A DNA stretch of 64,000 nt from Gemmatimonadota bacterium (GCA_016719105.1 JADKAQ010000031.1:20658-84657); one strand, 5' to 3'; positions 1 through 9,119 are shown, counted from the stretch's first letter. The notes: generated from the sequence alone by a model not told the origin. Numbers and translations are program-made.

Positions 1-344
1 GCGGCAAGCTGCGCCCCGGGATGTACGCCGACGTGCGCCTCGAGGCCTCCCGCCTCACCAATCGCCGCCTGGTCCCGGCCCGCGCCGTCATCGAACGCGA
101 CGGCCGCCCCCTGGTCTTCGTGGTGAAGGACGGCCGCGCCCAGTGGGTCTACATCCTCCCGGGGCGCACCAACGGCATCGAGACGGAAGTGCTGCCAGAC
201 TCCTCGTCGGGGCTGCTTCCGGTGGAAGTCGGCGACGACGTGATCGTCGAGGGGCACCTGACGTTGACGCATGATGCGCCGGTGCGCGTGGTGCAAGCCG
301 AGGAGCCGAAAAAGAAGACGGTAGGCAGAGCCAAGAGCGAGTAA
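1..344 (+). CDS. RND efflux membrane fusion protein, C-terminal fragment
   Basis: The reading frame is open at the left window edge and ends with TAA at 342-344, so only the last ~114 codons are present. The first visible residues (GKLRPGMYADVRLEA) match the 'L-x-PGM-x-a-x-V' strand near the end of HlyD/AcrA-type periplasmic adaptors, followed by the membrane-proximal domain (VPARAVIERDGRPLVFVV, then a VEVGDDVIVEG segment). Adaptors of this family link an inner-membrane RND pump to an outer-membrane channel. The two permeases downstream on the same strand make this the adaptor of that operon. The Lys-rich end (EEPKKK) is probably a disordered tail. The family call is firm; the substrate is unknown. 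Confidence 0.85.
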   Translation, partial: GKLRPGMYADVRLEASRLTNRRLVPARAVIERDGRPLVFVVKDGRAQWVYILPGRTNGIETEVLPDSSSGLLPVEVGDDVIVEGHLTLTHDAPVRVVQAEEPKKKTVGRAKSE

Positions 345-392
345 CTGCTCGGAACACGACGCGCACCACCGCCGCACCGCGCACTCCAAACT

Positions 393-424
393 CGTCTTCT
401 CGTCTTCTCGTCTTCCCGTCTTCT
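393..424. repeat. Octamer array CGTCTTCT x4 (intergenic)
   Basis: Four head-to-tail copies of CGTCTTCT (third copy CGTCTTCC) fill most of the gap between the adaptor and the first permease. The same octamer recurs in inverted orientation inside the permease gene at 1891 and 3469, and again in this orientation at 3588-3674. Confidence 0.8.
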
Positions 425-437
425 AGAGCAAGACTCC

Positions 438-3400
438 GTGTCTCTCGCCCGATCTGCTGTAACCCGCCCCGTCACCACGATCGCCAGCGTCCTCGCGATC
501 GTGTTGTTAGGCAGCGTGTCCCTCGGTCGCACCCCGGTCTCGCTCCTCCCCGACGTGCAGCTCCCGGTGCTGACCATCCGCACGCTCTACACCGGGGCGG
601 CCGCCGAGGAGGTGTCGCGGTTCATCGCCGAGCCGGTGGAAGAGGCGATTGCCGCCACGCCGGGGCTGGTGGAGCTGCGTTCCGTCAGTCGCAACGGCGA
701 GGCCACCACCACGGCGCGCTTTGCCTGGGGGACGGACATGCAGACGACGCTGCTCAACGTGCGCGAGCGGCTCGACAACGCTCGATCGCAGCTCCCCGAG
801 CGCGCCGAGCGGCCGACGCTGCTCACCAGCGACCCGGGAGAGCGGCCGATCGCGGTGCTCTCGATGTCGATCGCCGGCGACATGCGGCAGCTCGCGCGCA
901 CGGCAGAAGACGTGCATGCGCGGCGACTGGAGCAGATCGCGGGTGTGGCGTCGGTCGCCGTCGTGGGCGCCCCCGAGGACGAAGTGCGTATCGAGGTCGA
1001 TCCAGCGCGCATGCGCGCCCTCTCCCTCACCCCGAACGACGTCTCGGCCGCCATTCGCGCGGCCAACGTGAGCGGCGTGGGGGGGACGATCAGGCGCGGG
1101 CAGTTCCGATTTTCGGTGCGCACGCTCACCGAGTTCCGCTCGCCTGACGAGATCCGCGACGTCCCGGTGGGGCCGACAGGTGCAGGGATCACGCTCAAGG
1201 ACCTGGCGACCGTCACCACGACCATCGCCGACCCCAAGACGCTCACCCGGTTCGACTCCAAGCCGGCGGTGGGGTTGGTGGTCTACAAGGACGCCGGGGC
1301 CAACACGGTCGCGGTGACGGGGGAGATCAACAAGGTCGCCGACCAGCTGCGCAAGGAATTCCCCGCCATCGGGCTCACCCTGGTGGCGGCGCAGGCCACG
1401 TTCGTAGTCGACGCGCTCTCCAACCTGGGGCAGGAGATCTTCATCGGCGGGGCGCTGTCGCTCCTGGTGATCCTCCTTTTTCTGCGCGACTGGCGCATGT
1501 CGCTGGCCATCGCCACGATGATCCCGCTCTCGGTCCTGCTGGCATTGGTGATCCTTCAGGCGCTGAACGTGACGATCAACGTTCTCTCGCTGGGCGGGTT
1601 GGCGTTAGGCGTGGGGCTCCTGGTGGACAACGCGATCGTGGTGGCCGAGGCGGCGGCGCGCAAGCGCGAGGAAGGGATGTCGCTGTTCGATGCGGCGATC
1701 GAGGCGACGGAAGAGGTGAGCGGGCCGCTGATCGCGGGGACGCTGACGACGCTGCTGGTGTTTGGGCCGATCATCTTTGTCCGGGGACTCGCGGCGGCGT
1801 TGTTTCGGGACTTGTCGCTCTCCGTCGTCACCAGTGTGGGCGCTTCTTTGGTGCTGGCCCTCACGCTGATGCCGGTCATGATCGTGGGGAGAAGACGGGA
1901 AGACGAGAAGACGAGAAGACGAGAGAACGATCCTCGGTCTTCTTTGACTCGGCTGGGGGGGTGGGCGGAGGCCTGGTATGAGAGGGGGATGCGGTGGGCG
2001 TTGCGGAATCCTGGGCCGGTGTTTGGGGTGGCGATTGCCTCCGTTGCGCTGACCGTCTGGGTGCTCGGGCGGATTCCTCGTGAAATTCTGCCGCAGGTTG
2101 ATGAGGGGATGGTCGTCGCGTCGGTGCACCTCCCCGAAGGGACCGCCATCGAGGCGACCACGCAGCAGGTGGCGCGCATCGAAGATGCGGCCCGGGCGTT
2201 AGGCGCGAAGGGGATCTACTCGCGCGTGGGGATCGCCACCGATGAAGAGATCCTCGCTGGCGCGGAGCCGGGGTCGTCGGCCACGGCGCAGTTGCTCGTC
2301 CCGGTTCCCGAGGGGCAGAAGGCGGCGACCTTTGCCGACAAGTTGCGCGCGGCGGTCCCCGATCTCGCGGCCGGCGCGCTGGCGCTCGATCTCGCCGGGC
2401 AGTCCGAATTCGGGTCGCTCATCGGGCGCGAAGGGCGCCTGGTGCGCGTGGAGATGAGCGCGCGCACGTTGACCGAAGCCGCCCGCTGGGCCGACTCGGC
2501 GCGCGCGCGGCTGCAGAAGCTCCCGTCCCTCGCCGACGTGCGCGACCCTAACGGCGGGACGCAGCCGGTGGTGGAGATCACGCTGCAGCGCAACCTCCTG
2601 GCCGAACGCGGCATCTCCGTCGAGGCGGTGTCCAACGCCCTGGCCGGTGGGCTGGGCGGGGTGGAGTCGAGCGACTACCGCGAGACCGATCGCCGCACGC
2701 CGATCTCGGTGCGCTTTGCGGGGGTCAAGAACGAAGACCTGGCCGAGGCAATGGCGACGCCGGTGAAGGGGGTGCCGATCGCGCAGCTCGTTAGGGCCGA
2801 GGAGCGGCAGGCACCGATCGAGGTGGTGCGCGTGGGGCAGCGCCCGGTGGCCGTGGTCGAAGGGCTCATCGAGAGCGGCGGCACGCGCACCGCCGCCGAG
2901 GATGTGCGCGCGACGATGACCGCGATGCGGTTCCCGTCCGGGGTGACGTGGGAAGTGAGCGGCGCCGACACGGAGCAGGAGCGCACCACGAGCGAACTGA
3001 CGCTGGTGGCGTGGCTGTCGGTGGCGCTGGTCTTTCTGGTGCTGGCGGGGGAGTTCGCGTCGTTCACGGTGCCGCTGGTGGTCATGCTGACCGTCCCCCT
3101 TGCAGCAGTCGGCGGGATTCTCTTCCTCTACGTCACCGGTCAATCACTCAACGCCGTCGCCCTCATCGGGATCGTGGTGATGATCGGCATGGCCGACAAC
3201 GAGGCGGTGGTGAAGCTCGATGCCATCCGTCGCTTCCGCGAGGAAGGGCACAGCATCGAGGAGGCGATCATGCTCGGCGGGCACCAGCGCCTGCGGGCGA
3301 TCGCGATGACGAGCATCACCACGATCACCGGCGTGCTGCCGCTGGTCTTTGGGTGGGGGAGCGGCGGGGCGCTGTACCAGCCGTTGGCGGCGGGGGTGAT

Positions 3401-3548
3401 CGGAGGGAGCATAAGTGCGCTCCTCGTCACCTTCTTCCTCCTTCCCACGGCGTATGCGGTGCTTGAGAGAAGACGGGAAGACGGGAAGACGGGAAGACGA
3501 GAAGGGGCGTCGTTGGTTGGAGGGGAGGTGGCTCGTGGCGAACAGTAG
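438..3548 (+). CDS. RND efflux permease (AcrB/MdtB-like), first of two
   Basis: A 1036-residue inner-membrane pump with the standard RND layout: TM1 near residues 12-32, a periplasmic porter half, TM2-6 at about 335-480, a second porter half, and TM8-12 at about 865-1005. The GTG start at 438 places the typical N-terminus (SLARSAVTRPVTTIA). The TM4 proton-relay segment GLLVDNAIVVAE is present near residue 395, with one Asp followed by Asn instead of Asp-Asp. In TM10 the usual Lys appears replaced (GMADNEAVVKLDA). Two stretches coded by octamer repeats interrupt it: RREDEKTRRRE at about residue 484, in the cytosolic linker after TM6, and RREDGKTGRRE in the C-terminal tail. One adaptor plus two unlike permeases recalls MdtABC. 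The drug or ion exported cannot be read from sequence. Confidence 0.9.
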   Translation: MSLARSAVTRPVTTIASVLAIVLLGSVSLGRTPVSLLPDVQLPVLTIRTLYTGAAAEEVSRFIAEPVEEAIAATPGLVELRSVSRNGEATTTARFAWGTDMQTTLLNVRERLDNARSQLPERAERPTLLTSDPGERPIAVLSMSIAGDMRQLARTAEDVHARRLEQIAGVASVAVVGAPEDEVRIEVDPARMRALSLTPNDVSAAIRAANVSGVGGTIRRGQFRFSVRTLTEFRSPDEIRDVPVGPTGAGITLKDLATVTTTIADPKTLTRFDSKPAVGLVVYKDAGANTVAVTGEINKVADQLRKEFPAIGLTLVAAQATFVVDALSNLGQEIFIGGALSLLVILLFLRDWRMSLAIATMIPLSVLLALVILQALNVTINVLSLGGLALGVGLLVDNAIVVAEAAARKREEGMSLFDAAIEATEEVSGPLIAGTLTTLLVFGPIIFVRGLAAALFRDLSLSVVTSVGASLVLALTLMPVMIVGRRREDEKTRRRENDPRSSLTRLGGWAEAWYERGMRWALRNPGPVFGVAIASVALTVWVLGRIPREILPQVDEGMVVASVHLPEGTAIEATTQQVARIEDAARALGAKGIYSRVGIATDEEILAGAEPGSSATAQLLVPVPEGQKAATFADKLRAAVPDLAAGALALDLAGQSEFGSLIGREGRLVRVEMSARTLTEAARWADSARARLQKLPSLADVRDPNGGTQPVVEITLQRNLLAERGISVEAVSNALAGGLGGVESSDYRETDRRTPISVRFAGVKNEDLAEAMATPVKGVPIAQLVRAEERQAPIEVVRVGQRPVAVVEGLIESGGTRTAAEDVRATMTAMRFPSGVTWEVSGADTEQERTTSELTLVAWLSVALVFLVLAGEFASFTVPLVVMLTVPLAAVGGILFLYVTGQSLNAVALIGIVVMIGMADNEAVVKLDAIRRFREEGHSIEEAIMLGGHQRLRAIAMTSITTITGVLPLVFGWGSGGALYQPLAAGVIGGSISALLVTFFLLPTAYAVLERRREDGKTGRREGASLVGGEVARGEQ
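1891..1930. repeat. Octamer array GAAGACGA x5 inside RND gene
   Basis: Five consecutive units (GAAGACGG, three of GAAGACGA, and degenerate GAGAACGA) lie in frame within the first permease and encode an Arg/Glu/Asp-rich peptide in the linker between the two permease halves. This is the inverted form of the intergenic array at 393-424. Confidence 0.8.
3469..3500. repeat. Octamer array GAAGACGG x4 at RND C-terminus
   Basis: Four units (three of GAAGACGG, one GAAGACGA) encode the basic/acidic cytosolic tail after TM12 of the first permease. The array is followed about 90 bp downstream by complementary CGTCTTC units, so the two arms can pair in RNA or single-stranded DNA. Confidence 0.8.
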
Positions 3549-3587
3549 CCTCTCCCGCCGAGTGCCCGCCCCCTCGACGCTCCCACT

Positions 3588-3674
3588 CGTCTTCTCGTCT
3601 TTTTTTTTTTTCTTTTTTTTTTTCCCTTTTTTCCCGCCCTCCCTTCTTCTCGTCTTCCCGTCTTCCCGTCTTCC
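3588..3674. repeat. CGTCTTCC octamers flanking a poly-pyrimidine tract
   Basis: CGTCTTCT and CGTCTTTT (3588-3603) run into T12-C-T11-CCC-T6 (3600-3632), followed by three CGTCTTCC units (3651-3674). Together with the complementary array at 3469-3500 this forms a hairpin-plus-U-tract arrangement resembling an intrinsic terminator, within the gap between the two permease genes. The long T runs are exceptional in DNA this GC-rich and could also be length-uncertain in the assembly. Confidence 0.6.
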
Positions 3675-3681
3675 AGGCCCC

Positions 3682-6600
3682 ATGATAAGGGCCGCCGTTT
3701 CCCGCCCAGCAGTGGTATGGGCTGCCGCGGTCACGCTGCTGCTGGCGGGGCTGGTGGCGTTCACCCGCCTCCCCCTCGCCACGCGCACCACCATCGAGCT
3801 GCCGCGCCTCTCGATCACCTCCACGTGGACGGGCGCCAGCGCCGAGCTGGTCGAGATGTACGTCTCGTCGCCCGTGGAGGCGGCGATCCAGTCGGTGCGT
3901 GGGGTGCGCAAGACACGCTCCGAGTCGTCCGAGGATGGGTCGCGCATCACCGTCGAGCTCGAGCCTAACGCCGACGTCCAGATTGCGCGCCTCTCGATCC
4001 TCGAGCGCATCGAACTCCTGCGCAAGGATTTCCCGCCGGGGGTCACTTCGCCGCGGGTGAGCAACTACGTCCCCGAGGAGTTGTCCGAGGAAGACCTCCT
4101 CACCCTCACCATCTCCGGCCCCTACACCGCCGGGACGCTGCAGAAGATCGCCGACGAGCAGGTGGAGCCGCGGCTGAGTGCGGTTCCGGGGGTCGGCAAC
4201 ATCAGCGTACAGGGCGGAACGGAGCCCGGCGTCTCGGTCACGTACGACCCCGCCCTGCTGCGCCAGCTCGGGATCTCGCCGCAGGCGTTAGGCGACGCCC
4301 TCACCGGGGCGCGCGTAGTGCAGGCGCTGGGGAAGGAGCAGCGCGGCAACACCGAACGCCCGGTAGTGCTACGCGACCAGCCTCAGGCGGTGGAGGACCT
4401 GGCCAACCTCCCGATCCTCGGGCGCGGCGGCGAGCCGTTCGCGTTAGGGTCGCTGGCCTCGGTGCGTCCGGAGGAAGACGCCCGCGGCTTCTTCTTCCGC
4501 ATCAACGGGCAGCCGGCCATCGCCATCGGCGTGTCGCGCCTGGCCGGCGCCGATGCCATCAAGACCGCCGGCGCCGTGAAGCAGGCGCTCGACGACATCG
4601 AGCGGCGCCTGCCGACGGCGGTCAAGCTGCAGGTCGTGTACGACGACTCCGTCGAACTGGCCAAGCAGTTGCGTGACCTGCTCATTCGCGGCTCGATCGC
4701 CTTCGGACTGGTGCTCGTCGTCCTGCTCGCCCTCTTGCGCGACTGGCGCGGGACGGGCCTGGTGATGCTCTCGGCGTCGGTCTCGGTGGCCGGGACCGCG
4801 CTCCTCCTGTACGTCTTCGACGTTCCGGCCAACCTGCTCACGCTCGCCGGACTGGCGATGGGGGTCGGGATCCTGGTGCAGGACGGGCTCATCGTGATGG
4901 ACCGGTTGGGTACCGTCCCCGACACGCCGGACGATCGCGCCCGCGTGGCGCGCGCGATTGCCCCGGCGGTCACCGGCGCCACGCTCACCACCGCGGTGGT
5001 GCTCTTCCCCTTCCTGTACCTGCAGGGGAACGCCCGCGCCGCGTTCGTCCCGTTTGCCAGTGCCTTCACGATCGCGTTGGGGTGGTCGCTCATTGCCTCG
5101 GTGGTGATGATCCCGGCGCTCGCCCGCGGGCACCGGGTGCACGAAGCGGCCTTTCCGCGCTCGCGCCGCGCCTACGCGCGCCTGGTCCTCGCGGTGATGC
5201 GCTGGCGCTGGGTCACGCTCTCGCTCACCGTCGCCACGTTAGGCGTGCTGACGTGGGGGTTCATCAAGAAGGTCCCGCGCCTCTCGTTCAGCGGCTTCGG
5301 CGAGCAACGCACCACCCTCACGGCCTTCGTCAACTTTCCCCGCGGCTCCGACCCCGCGTCGCTCGACGCGGCGATGCGCGAGCTGGAGGCGCAGGTGGTG
5401 GGGCGCCCTGGGGTGGAGCAGGTCACGGCCCAGACCTACGGCGGCTTTGGCGCGGGGATGCGCGTCCTCTTCCGGCGCGACGCCGAGTACTCGGCGATCC
5501 CGCAGGAGCTGGAGGAGGCGCTCACGCAGCGCGCCGTGTTCATCGGCGGGGCGTCGATCTCGGTGCGCGGGCAGGGGCCGGGCTTCTCGTCAGGCATGGG
5601 CGGGGTGTCATCGGCCACCTTCCGCATCAAGATCCTCGGCTACTCCTTCAGCGGCGTCGAGCGGCTGGCGCTCGATCTCAAGGAGCGACTCGAGCGCATC
5701 CCGCGCGTGCGCGACGTCGACATCAACTCGTCGTCGTTCTTCTCGACGGGCAAGGCGTACGCCGTGACCATCGAACCCGATCGCGCCGCGCTGGAGCGCT
5801 ACGGCGTGACCGCGGCCGACTTCTCGCGTGCCGTCTCGCGCGAGGTGCGCGGCCCCGTCGGTCGCCAGCTGCTGGAGATCGGCGGTGACGAGATTCCGGT
5901 GACGGTCAAGGCGAAGGGGGCGCGCGACCGTTCGCTCGACGACCTGCGCGCCGCCATCGTCCCCAATCCCGGCGGGGCCCCCGTCACCATCGGTTCGCTC
6001 TCGGCGGTCGACGAGCGCGAGGCGCTGAGCGCGATCTCGCGCGAGGACCAGCAGTACGTGCGCATCGTGGCGTACGAGTTCCGCGGCCCCAACAAGCTGG
6101 CGCAGCGCACGCACGATGCCTTCATGAAGTCGATCTCCGTCCCGCCGGGCTACTCGGCGGCCGATGCCGGCTTCGGCTTCTTCGAGCCAGACGAAAGCGA
6201 GCAGGGGCTGTGGCTCGTCTTCGCCATCGGGGTCACGCTGGTGCTGCTCACCGTGGCGATCGTCTTCGACTCGGTGTGGGGGGCGGCGATGGTCTTCCTC
6301 TCGCTCCCGGTGGCGTTAGGCGGGGTGATCGCGGCGTTCTGGATGGCCGGGGCCGCCTTCACGCGCGAAGCCGCGGTTGGGGTGATCCTGGTGGTGGGGC
6401 TGGCGGTGCACCAGGCGATCCTGATGATCGACGCCGCGTTGCAGCGCCGCCGGGCCGGGACGGTCAATCGCCAGCTGCACCGCCTCACTCCGTTGCGCAC
6501 ACTGCGCGCGGCGGTGGACCGCTCGGGGATGATCGTCCTGGTGACGCTGGCCTCGCTCGCCTCGCTCCTCCCGCTGGCGGTGGGGGAGAAGACCGACACG

Positions 6601-6711
6601 CTCTTTGGCGCGATTGCCCTGGCCACGGCCGGCGGGACGCTGGCCGGGACGCTGGCGGCGATGGTGATCCTGCCGGCCCTACTGGTGCGGAAGGTCCGGC
6701 GCAGCGCCTAA
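3682..6711 (+). CDS. RND efflux permease, second of two
   Basis: I place the start at ATG 3682 (MIRAAVSRPAVVWAAAV), because the upstream open frame runs through repeat and poly-T sequence. That gives a 1009-residue protein of normal RND length, with TM1 directly after the start and two porter/TM blocks. TM4 reads GLAMGVGILVQDGLIVMD, so the usual Asp-Asp is Gln-Asp. TM10 reads VVGLAVHQAILMIDAAL, with His at the place of the usual Lys, so proton coupling may differ from AcrB. It is only distantly similar to the first permease and probably pairs with it and with the upstream adaptor. Its TAA stop overlaps the stop of the convergent cyclase gene within GCGCCTAACGCG. Confidence 0.88.
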   Translation: MIRAAVSRPAVVWAAAVTLLLAGLVAFTRLPLATRTTIELPRLSITSTWTGASAELVEMYVSSPVEAAIQSVRGVRKTRSESSEDGSRITVELEPNADVQIARLSILERIELLRKDFPPGVTSPRVSNYVPEELSEEDLLTLTISGPYTAGTLQKIADEQVEPRLSAVPGVGNISVQGGTEPGVSVTYDPALLRQLGISPQALGDALTGARVVQALGKEQRGNTERPVVLRDQPQAVEDLANLPILGRGGEPFALGSLASVRPEEDARGFFFRINGQPAIAIGVSRLAGADAIKTAGAVKQALDDIERRLPTAVKLQVVYDDSVELAKQLRDLLIRGSIAFGLVLVVLLALLRDWRGTGLVMLSASVSVAGTALLLYVFDVPANLLTLAGLAMGVGILVQDGLIVMDRLGTVPDTPDDRARVARAIAPAVTGATLTTAVVLFPFLYLQGNARAAFVPFASAFTIALGWSLIASVVMIPALARGHRVHEAAFPRSRRAYARLVLAVMRWRWVTLSLTVATLGVLTWGFIKKVPRLSFSGFGEQRTTLTAFVNFPRGSDPASLDAAMRELEAQVVGRPGVEQVTAQTYGGFGAGMRVLFRRDAEYSAIPQELEEALTQRAVFIGGASISVRGQGPGFSSGMGGVSSATFRIKILGYSFSGVERLALDLKERLERIPRVRDVDINSSSFFSTGKAYAVTIEPDRAALERYGVTAADFSRAVSREVRGPVGRQLLEIGGDEIPVTVKAKGARDRSLDDLRAAIVPNPGGAPVTIGSLSAVDEREALSAISREDQQYVRIVAYEFRGPNKLAQRTHDAFMKSISVPPGYSAADAGFGFFEPDESEQGLWLVFAIGVTLVLLTVAIVFDSVWGAAMVFLSLPVALGGVIAAFWMAGAAFTREAAVGVILVVGLAVHQAILMIDAALQRRRAGTVNRQLHRLTPLRTLRAAVDRSGMIVLVTLASLASLLPLAVGEKTDTLFGAIALATAGGTLAGTLAAMVILPALLVRKVRRSA

Positions 6712-8726
6712 CGCGCCGCCTTCCGCGCCCGCTTGTCCTCGTAGAGTCGAGCGTCGGCTTCGTCGAGCAGCTGCTGCAGGCTCTTGGGGTTGTGCGGGTC
6801 GAAGCGCGCCACCCCCCGCCCGATGGAGATTTTGAACGGGCGCCCCTCGCGCGCGTTGTGCGCCGCGATGCGCTCGTCCAGTCGGTTGACGAGCACCTGC
6901 CCGGTGGGATCGAGGCAGTTCACCGCCAGCGCCACGAACTCGTCTCCCCCCAGCCGTCCGCACAGGTCGGAGTCGCGGAAGGTCTCGTGCAGGATCGCCG
7001 CGACTTCCTTCAGCGCCTCGTCACCCGCGGCATGCCCGTAGGTGTCGTTGATCGGCTTGAAGTCGTTGAGGTCGAAGTACAGCAGGATGGCGTGCCCGGG
7101 ATTGGTGCGGGCGACGTTGAGGTGCTGCTGCGCCAGCATGAAGAAGCCGCGCCGGTTGTAGAGCCCCGTGAGCTGGTCGCATAACGACATCTTGCGCAGC
7201 GCATCCTCGGCCTCCTTTCGCTCGGTGATGTCGCGCATGATGGTGGAGAGGTGCTCCACCTCGCCCTGCGTCCCCTTGTGCGCGATGATCACCTGCGACA
7301 CCGGGATCTCCCGCCCGTCCGCGGTGCGGAGCGCGGTCTCGCCGTTCCATGCCCCGTATTCCACGGCGAACGGAACGCCGACCGATTGCACCTCCTGCAG
7401 CGCCCACTCCGGGAACATGTCGGCAAAGGTGAGGTGCACGTCGGCCCCGACCCCGATCATGCGCCGCCCTGCTGCGTTGAGGTAGGGGACGTCGCCGTCG
7501 ATGGAGGCGATGGCGATGAGGTCGGGCGTCGCCTCCAGGATCGCCGTCAGCCGCGCCTGCTCGGCCTCGGCCTCCTTGCGGTCGGAGATGTCGCGCGTGA
7601 CGAGCACCATCCCGCCGCCGGAGAGCAGCGTCACCGACAGCTCCTGCGGGAAGGTGGAGCCGTCACGCCGCTTGGCCAGGATCTCGCCGCGCCACCGATC
7701 GTGCATGTAGAGGTACGGGATCACCTCGGCGTCGAAGTGCCGGATGGCCTCGCGGTCGTACATCGTGCGCCACGACTTGCCCACGAGCGCTTCGCCGCGC
7801 TCGTGCCCCATCATGCGCCCGAAGGCATCGTTCACAAAGCGGAAGTCCTGGAACGAATCGATCAGCGCCACCCCGTCCACCGACGCGCCGACCGCCGCCG
7901 AGAGCTGGAACATCCGGCGCGCCTCTTCGCGGCGCCCGGAGATGTTGCGGGCAATGCTGACGAAGTGCGTGATCTGCCCGCCACCGTCGTGCGCCGGCGC
8001 GATGGTCTGCTCGATCCAGAAGGCGCTGCCGTCGGCGCGGTAGTTGAGCACCTCGCCGTGCCAGCCGTTCCCCGAACGCAGCGCCTCGCGCATCTCGACG
8101 ATCGTCTCGGGATCGGTCTCGGGCCCCTGCAGCAGCTCGCCGGGGGTGCGCCCGACGGCGGCGTCCATCCCGAAGCCGGTCATGGCGAGGAAGGCGGCGT
8201 TGACCCACTCGATGCGCCCCACGCCGTCGGTGATGATCACCGCGTCGTTGGTGCGTCGCGCGACCAGCGCCTGCCGCTCGAGTTCCGCGACCTCCTCGCG
8301 TCTCGTGGTGAAGTCGCTGAAGGTGCAGACGACCGCGCCGACCCCCTCGCCGTCGTCGGCCGGAATGGGGCGCGTGTTGAGCGAGATCCAGACCCGCCGC
8401 CCCCCGGGGCGCGGGAAGCCGATGACGACCTGGTTGAACGCCACGCCGGTCCGCAACGTCACGAGCACCGGGTGATCCTCAGGCGGAAGCGGCGCGCCGT
8501 CCTCGCTGACCGCGCTCCAGCAGGGGGAGTGCGGCGTCGTGCCGACCAGCTCGGCGGCGGAGAGGCCGAGGATCCGCGCGGCGCTGTTGTTGGACGCCAC
8601 GACACGCCCGTCGGCATCGTGCATCATCGCGCCGTGACTCATCGCCTGGATCATCGCCCGGCTGGCGGCGTCGCTCAGCGGCGAGGGGTCGAGCGCCCGC
8701 TCGGTCGATTCCATCGGGACAGGCAT
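6708..8726 (-). CDS. Multi-PAS diguanylate cyclase (GGDEF)
   Basis: A 672-residue soluble sensor enzyme predicted to make cyclic-di-GMP from two GTP. About four PAS/PAC modules precede the catalytic domain, at roughly residues 20-135, 150-265, 280-395 and 400-510. The GGDEF domain begins at DQLTGLYNRRGF. The active-site loop GRLGGDEF is intact near 593-597, and the FDLNDFKPINDTYGH segment carries the metal/base-binding residues. An RxxD inhibitory site (RDSD) stands five residues before GGDEF, so product inhibition is likely. There is no transmembrane segment and no EAL domain. The start at 8726 could alternatively be the in-frame ATG at 8714. The gene converges on the RND operon with a four-base stop overlap. 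The PAS ligands are unknown. Confidence 0.92.
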   Translation of the reverse strand: MPVPMESTERALDPSPLSDAASRAMIQAMSHGAMMHDADGRVVASNNSAARILGLSAAELVGTTPHSPCWSAVSEDGAPLPPEDHPVLVTLRTGVAFNQVVIGFPRPGGRRVWISLNTRPIPADDGEGVGAVVCTFSDFTTRREEVAELERQALVARRTNDAVIITDGVGRIEWVNAAFLAMTGFGMDAAVGRTPGELLQGPETDPETIVEMREALRSGNGWHGEVLNYRADGSAFWIEQTIAPAHDGGGQITHFVSIARNISGRREEARRMFQLSAAVGASVDGVALIDSFQDFRFVNDAFGRMMGHERGEALVGKSWRTMYDREAIRHFDAEVIPYLYMHDRWRGEILAKRRDGSTFPQELSVTLLSGGGMVLVTRDISDRKEAEAEQARLTAILEATPDLIAIASIDGDVPYLNAAGRRMIGVGADVHLTFADMFPEWALQEVQSVGVPFAVEYGAWNGETALRTADGREIPVSQVIIAHKGTQGEVEHLSTIMRDITERKEAEDALRKMSLCDQLTGLYNRRGFFMLAQQHLNVARTNPGHAILLYFDLNDFKPINDTYGHAAGDEALKEVAAILHETFRDSDLCGRLGGDEFVALAVNCLDPTGQVLVNRLDERIAAHNAREGRPFKISIGRGVARFDPHNPKSLQQLLDEADARLYEDKRARKAAR

Positions 8727-9079
8727 GTCTGGCGGCGTCTCGCGAGAGGTTACGGTCCCCTAATTGTCGGCCTCGGTTGGCGTTTCTTGAGGCGCCGCCC
8801 CCGTCTCTCTGACGCCGCGCATCCCCTCCGTGTCCGGTCGCCGCGTGGTCGCGGGACCGCCCCCGCGTCCGCGCCACCGCGCGCCTCCTGCGCCCCCCGC
8901 CCTGTCCTGCCCCCCGCGATCTCCCCCGCTCTCCTGCGCTCTCCTCAGTCTCCTGCGCCCCTCCGAGCGTCTCCTCTCCCCCCCTCCCACGCTCCCAGCC
9001 ATGCAGGGCCTGGGGCGAATTCCGGAACCGATCGGCGCTTTCCTTGGCCCCCAGGGCGCTGTTAGAGTAAATGGTAACG
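8727..9079. other. Divergent intergenic region, pyrimidine-rich
   Basis: This gap separates the minus-strand cyclase from the plus-strand regulator. Positions 8810-9000 are a C/T-rich run of CTCCTGCGC-like words on the plus strand. An open frame here (8830-9105) has no recognisable domain and ends in the regulator's promoter region, so I do not call it a gene. The promoter-proximal part (9061-9100) becomes suddenly AT-rich. Confidence 0.5.
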
Positions 9080-9097
9080 TTTTCAGTAAATTGAAAA
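9080..9097. promoter_or_regulatory. Inverted repeat TTTTCA-N6-TGAAAA upstream of ScfR-like gene
   Basis: A perfect 6-bp inverted repeat with a 6-nt spacer lies 23 bp before the start codon, in an AT-rich island within GC-rich DNA. A GAGGAGG ribosome-binding site follows at about 9109-9115. The position suits autoregulation by the XRE-type protein encoded downstream. It does not match the RamB box I know from Corynebacterium. Confidence 0.5.
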
Positions 9098-9119
9098 GTC
9101 GGTAAAGCGAGGAGGACGC

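Noticed and set aside
1..6711. Assigning the left RND operon to copper/heavy-metal efflux
   Set aside because: The permeases lack the heavy-metal (CusA/CzcA) signatures seen at 59-62 kb and resemble two-permease multidrug-type systems; the substrate is left open.
7251..9065. 604-codon plus-strand open frame opposite the GGDEF gene
   Set aside because: The minus-strand frame encodes clear PAS and GGDEF motifs; the plus frame is composition-driven and has none.
8830..9105. 91-codon plus-strand frame before the ScfR-like gene
   Set aside because: Pro/Arg-rich translation of a pyrimidine-rich gap that runs into the promoter; no ribosome-binding site.
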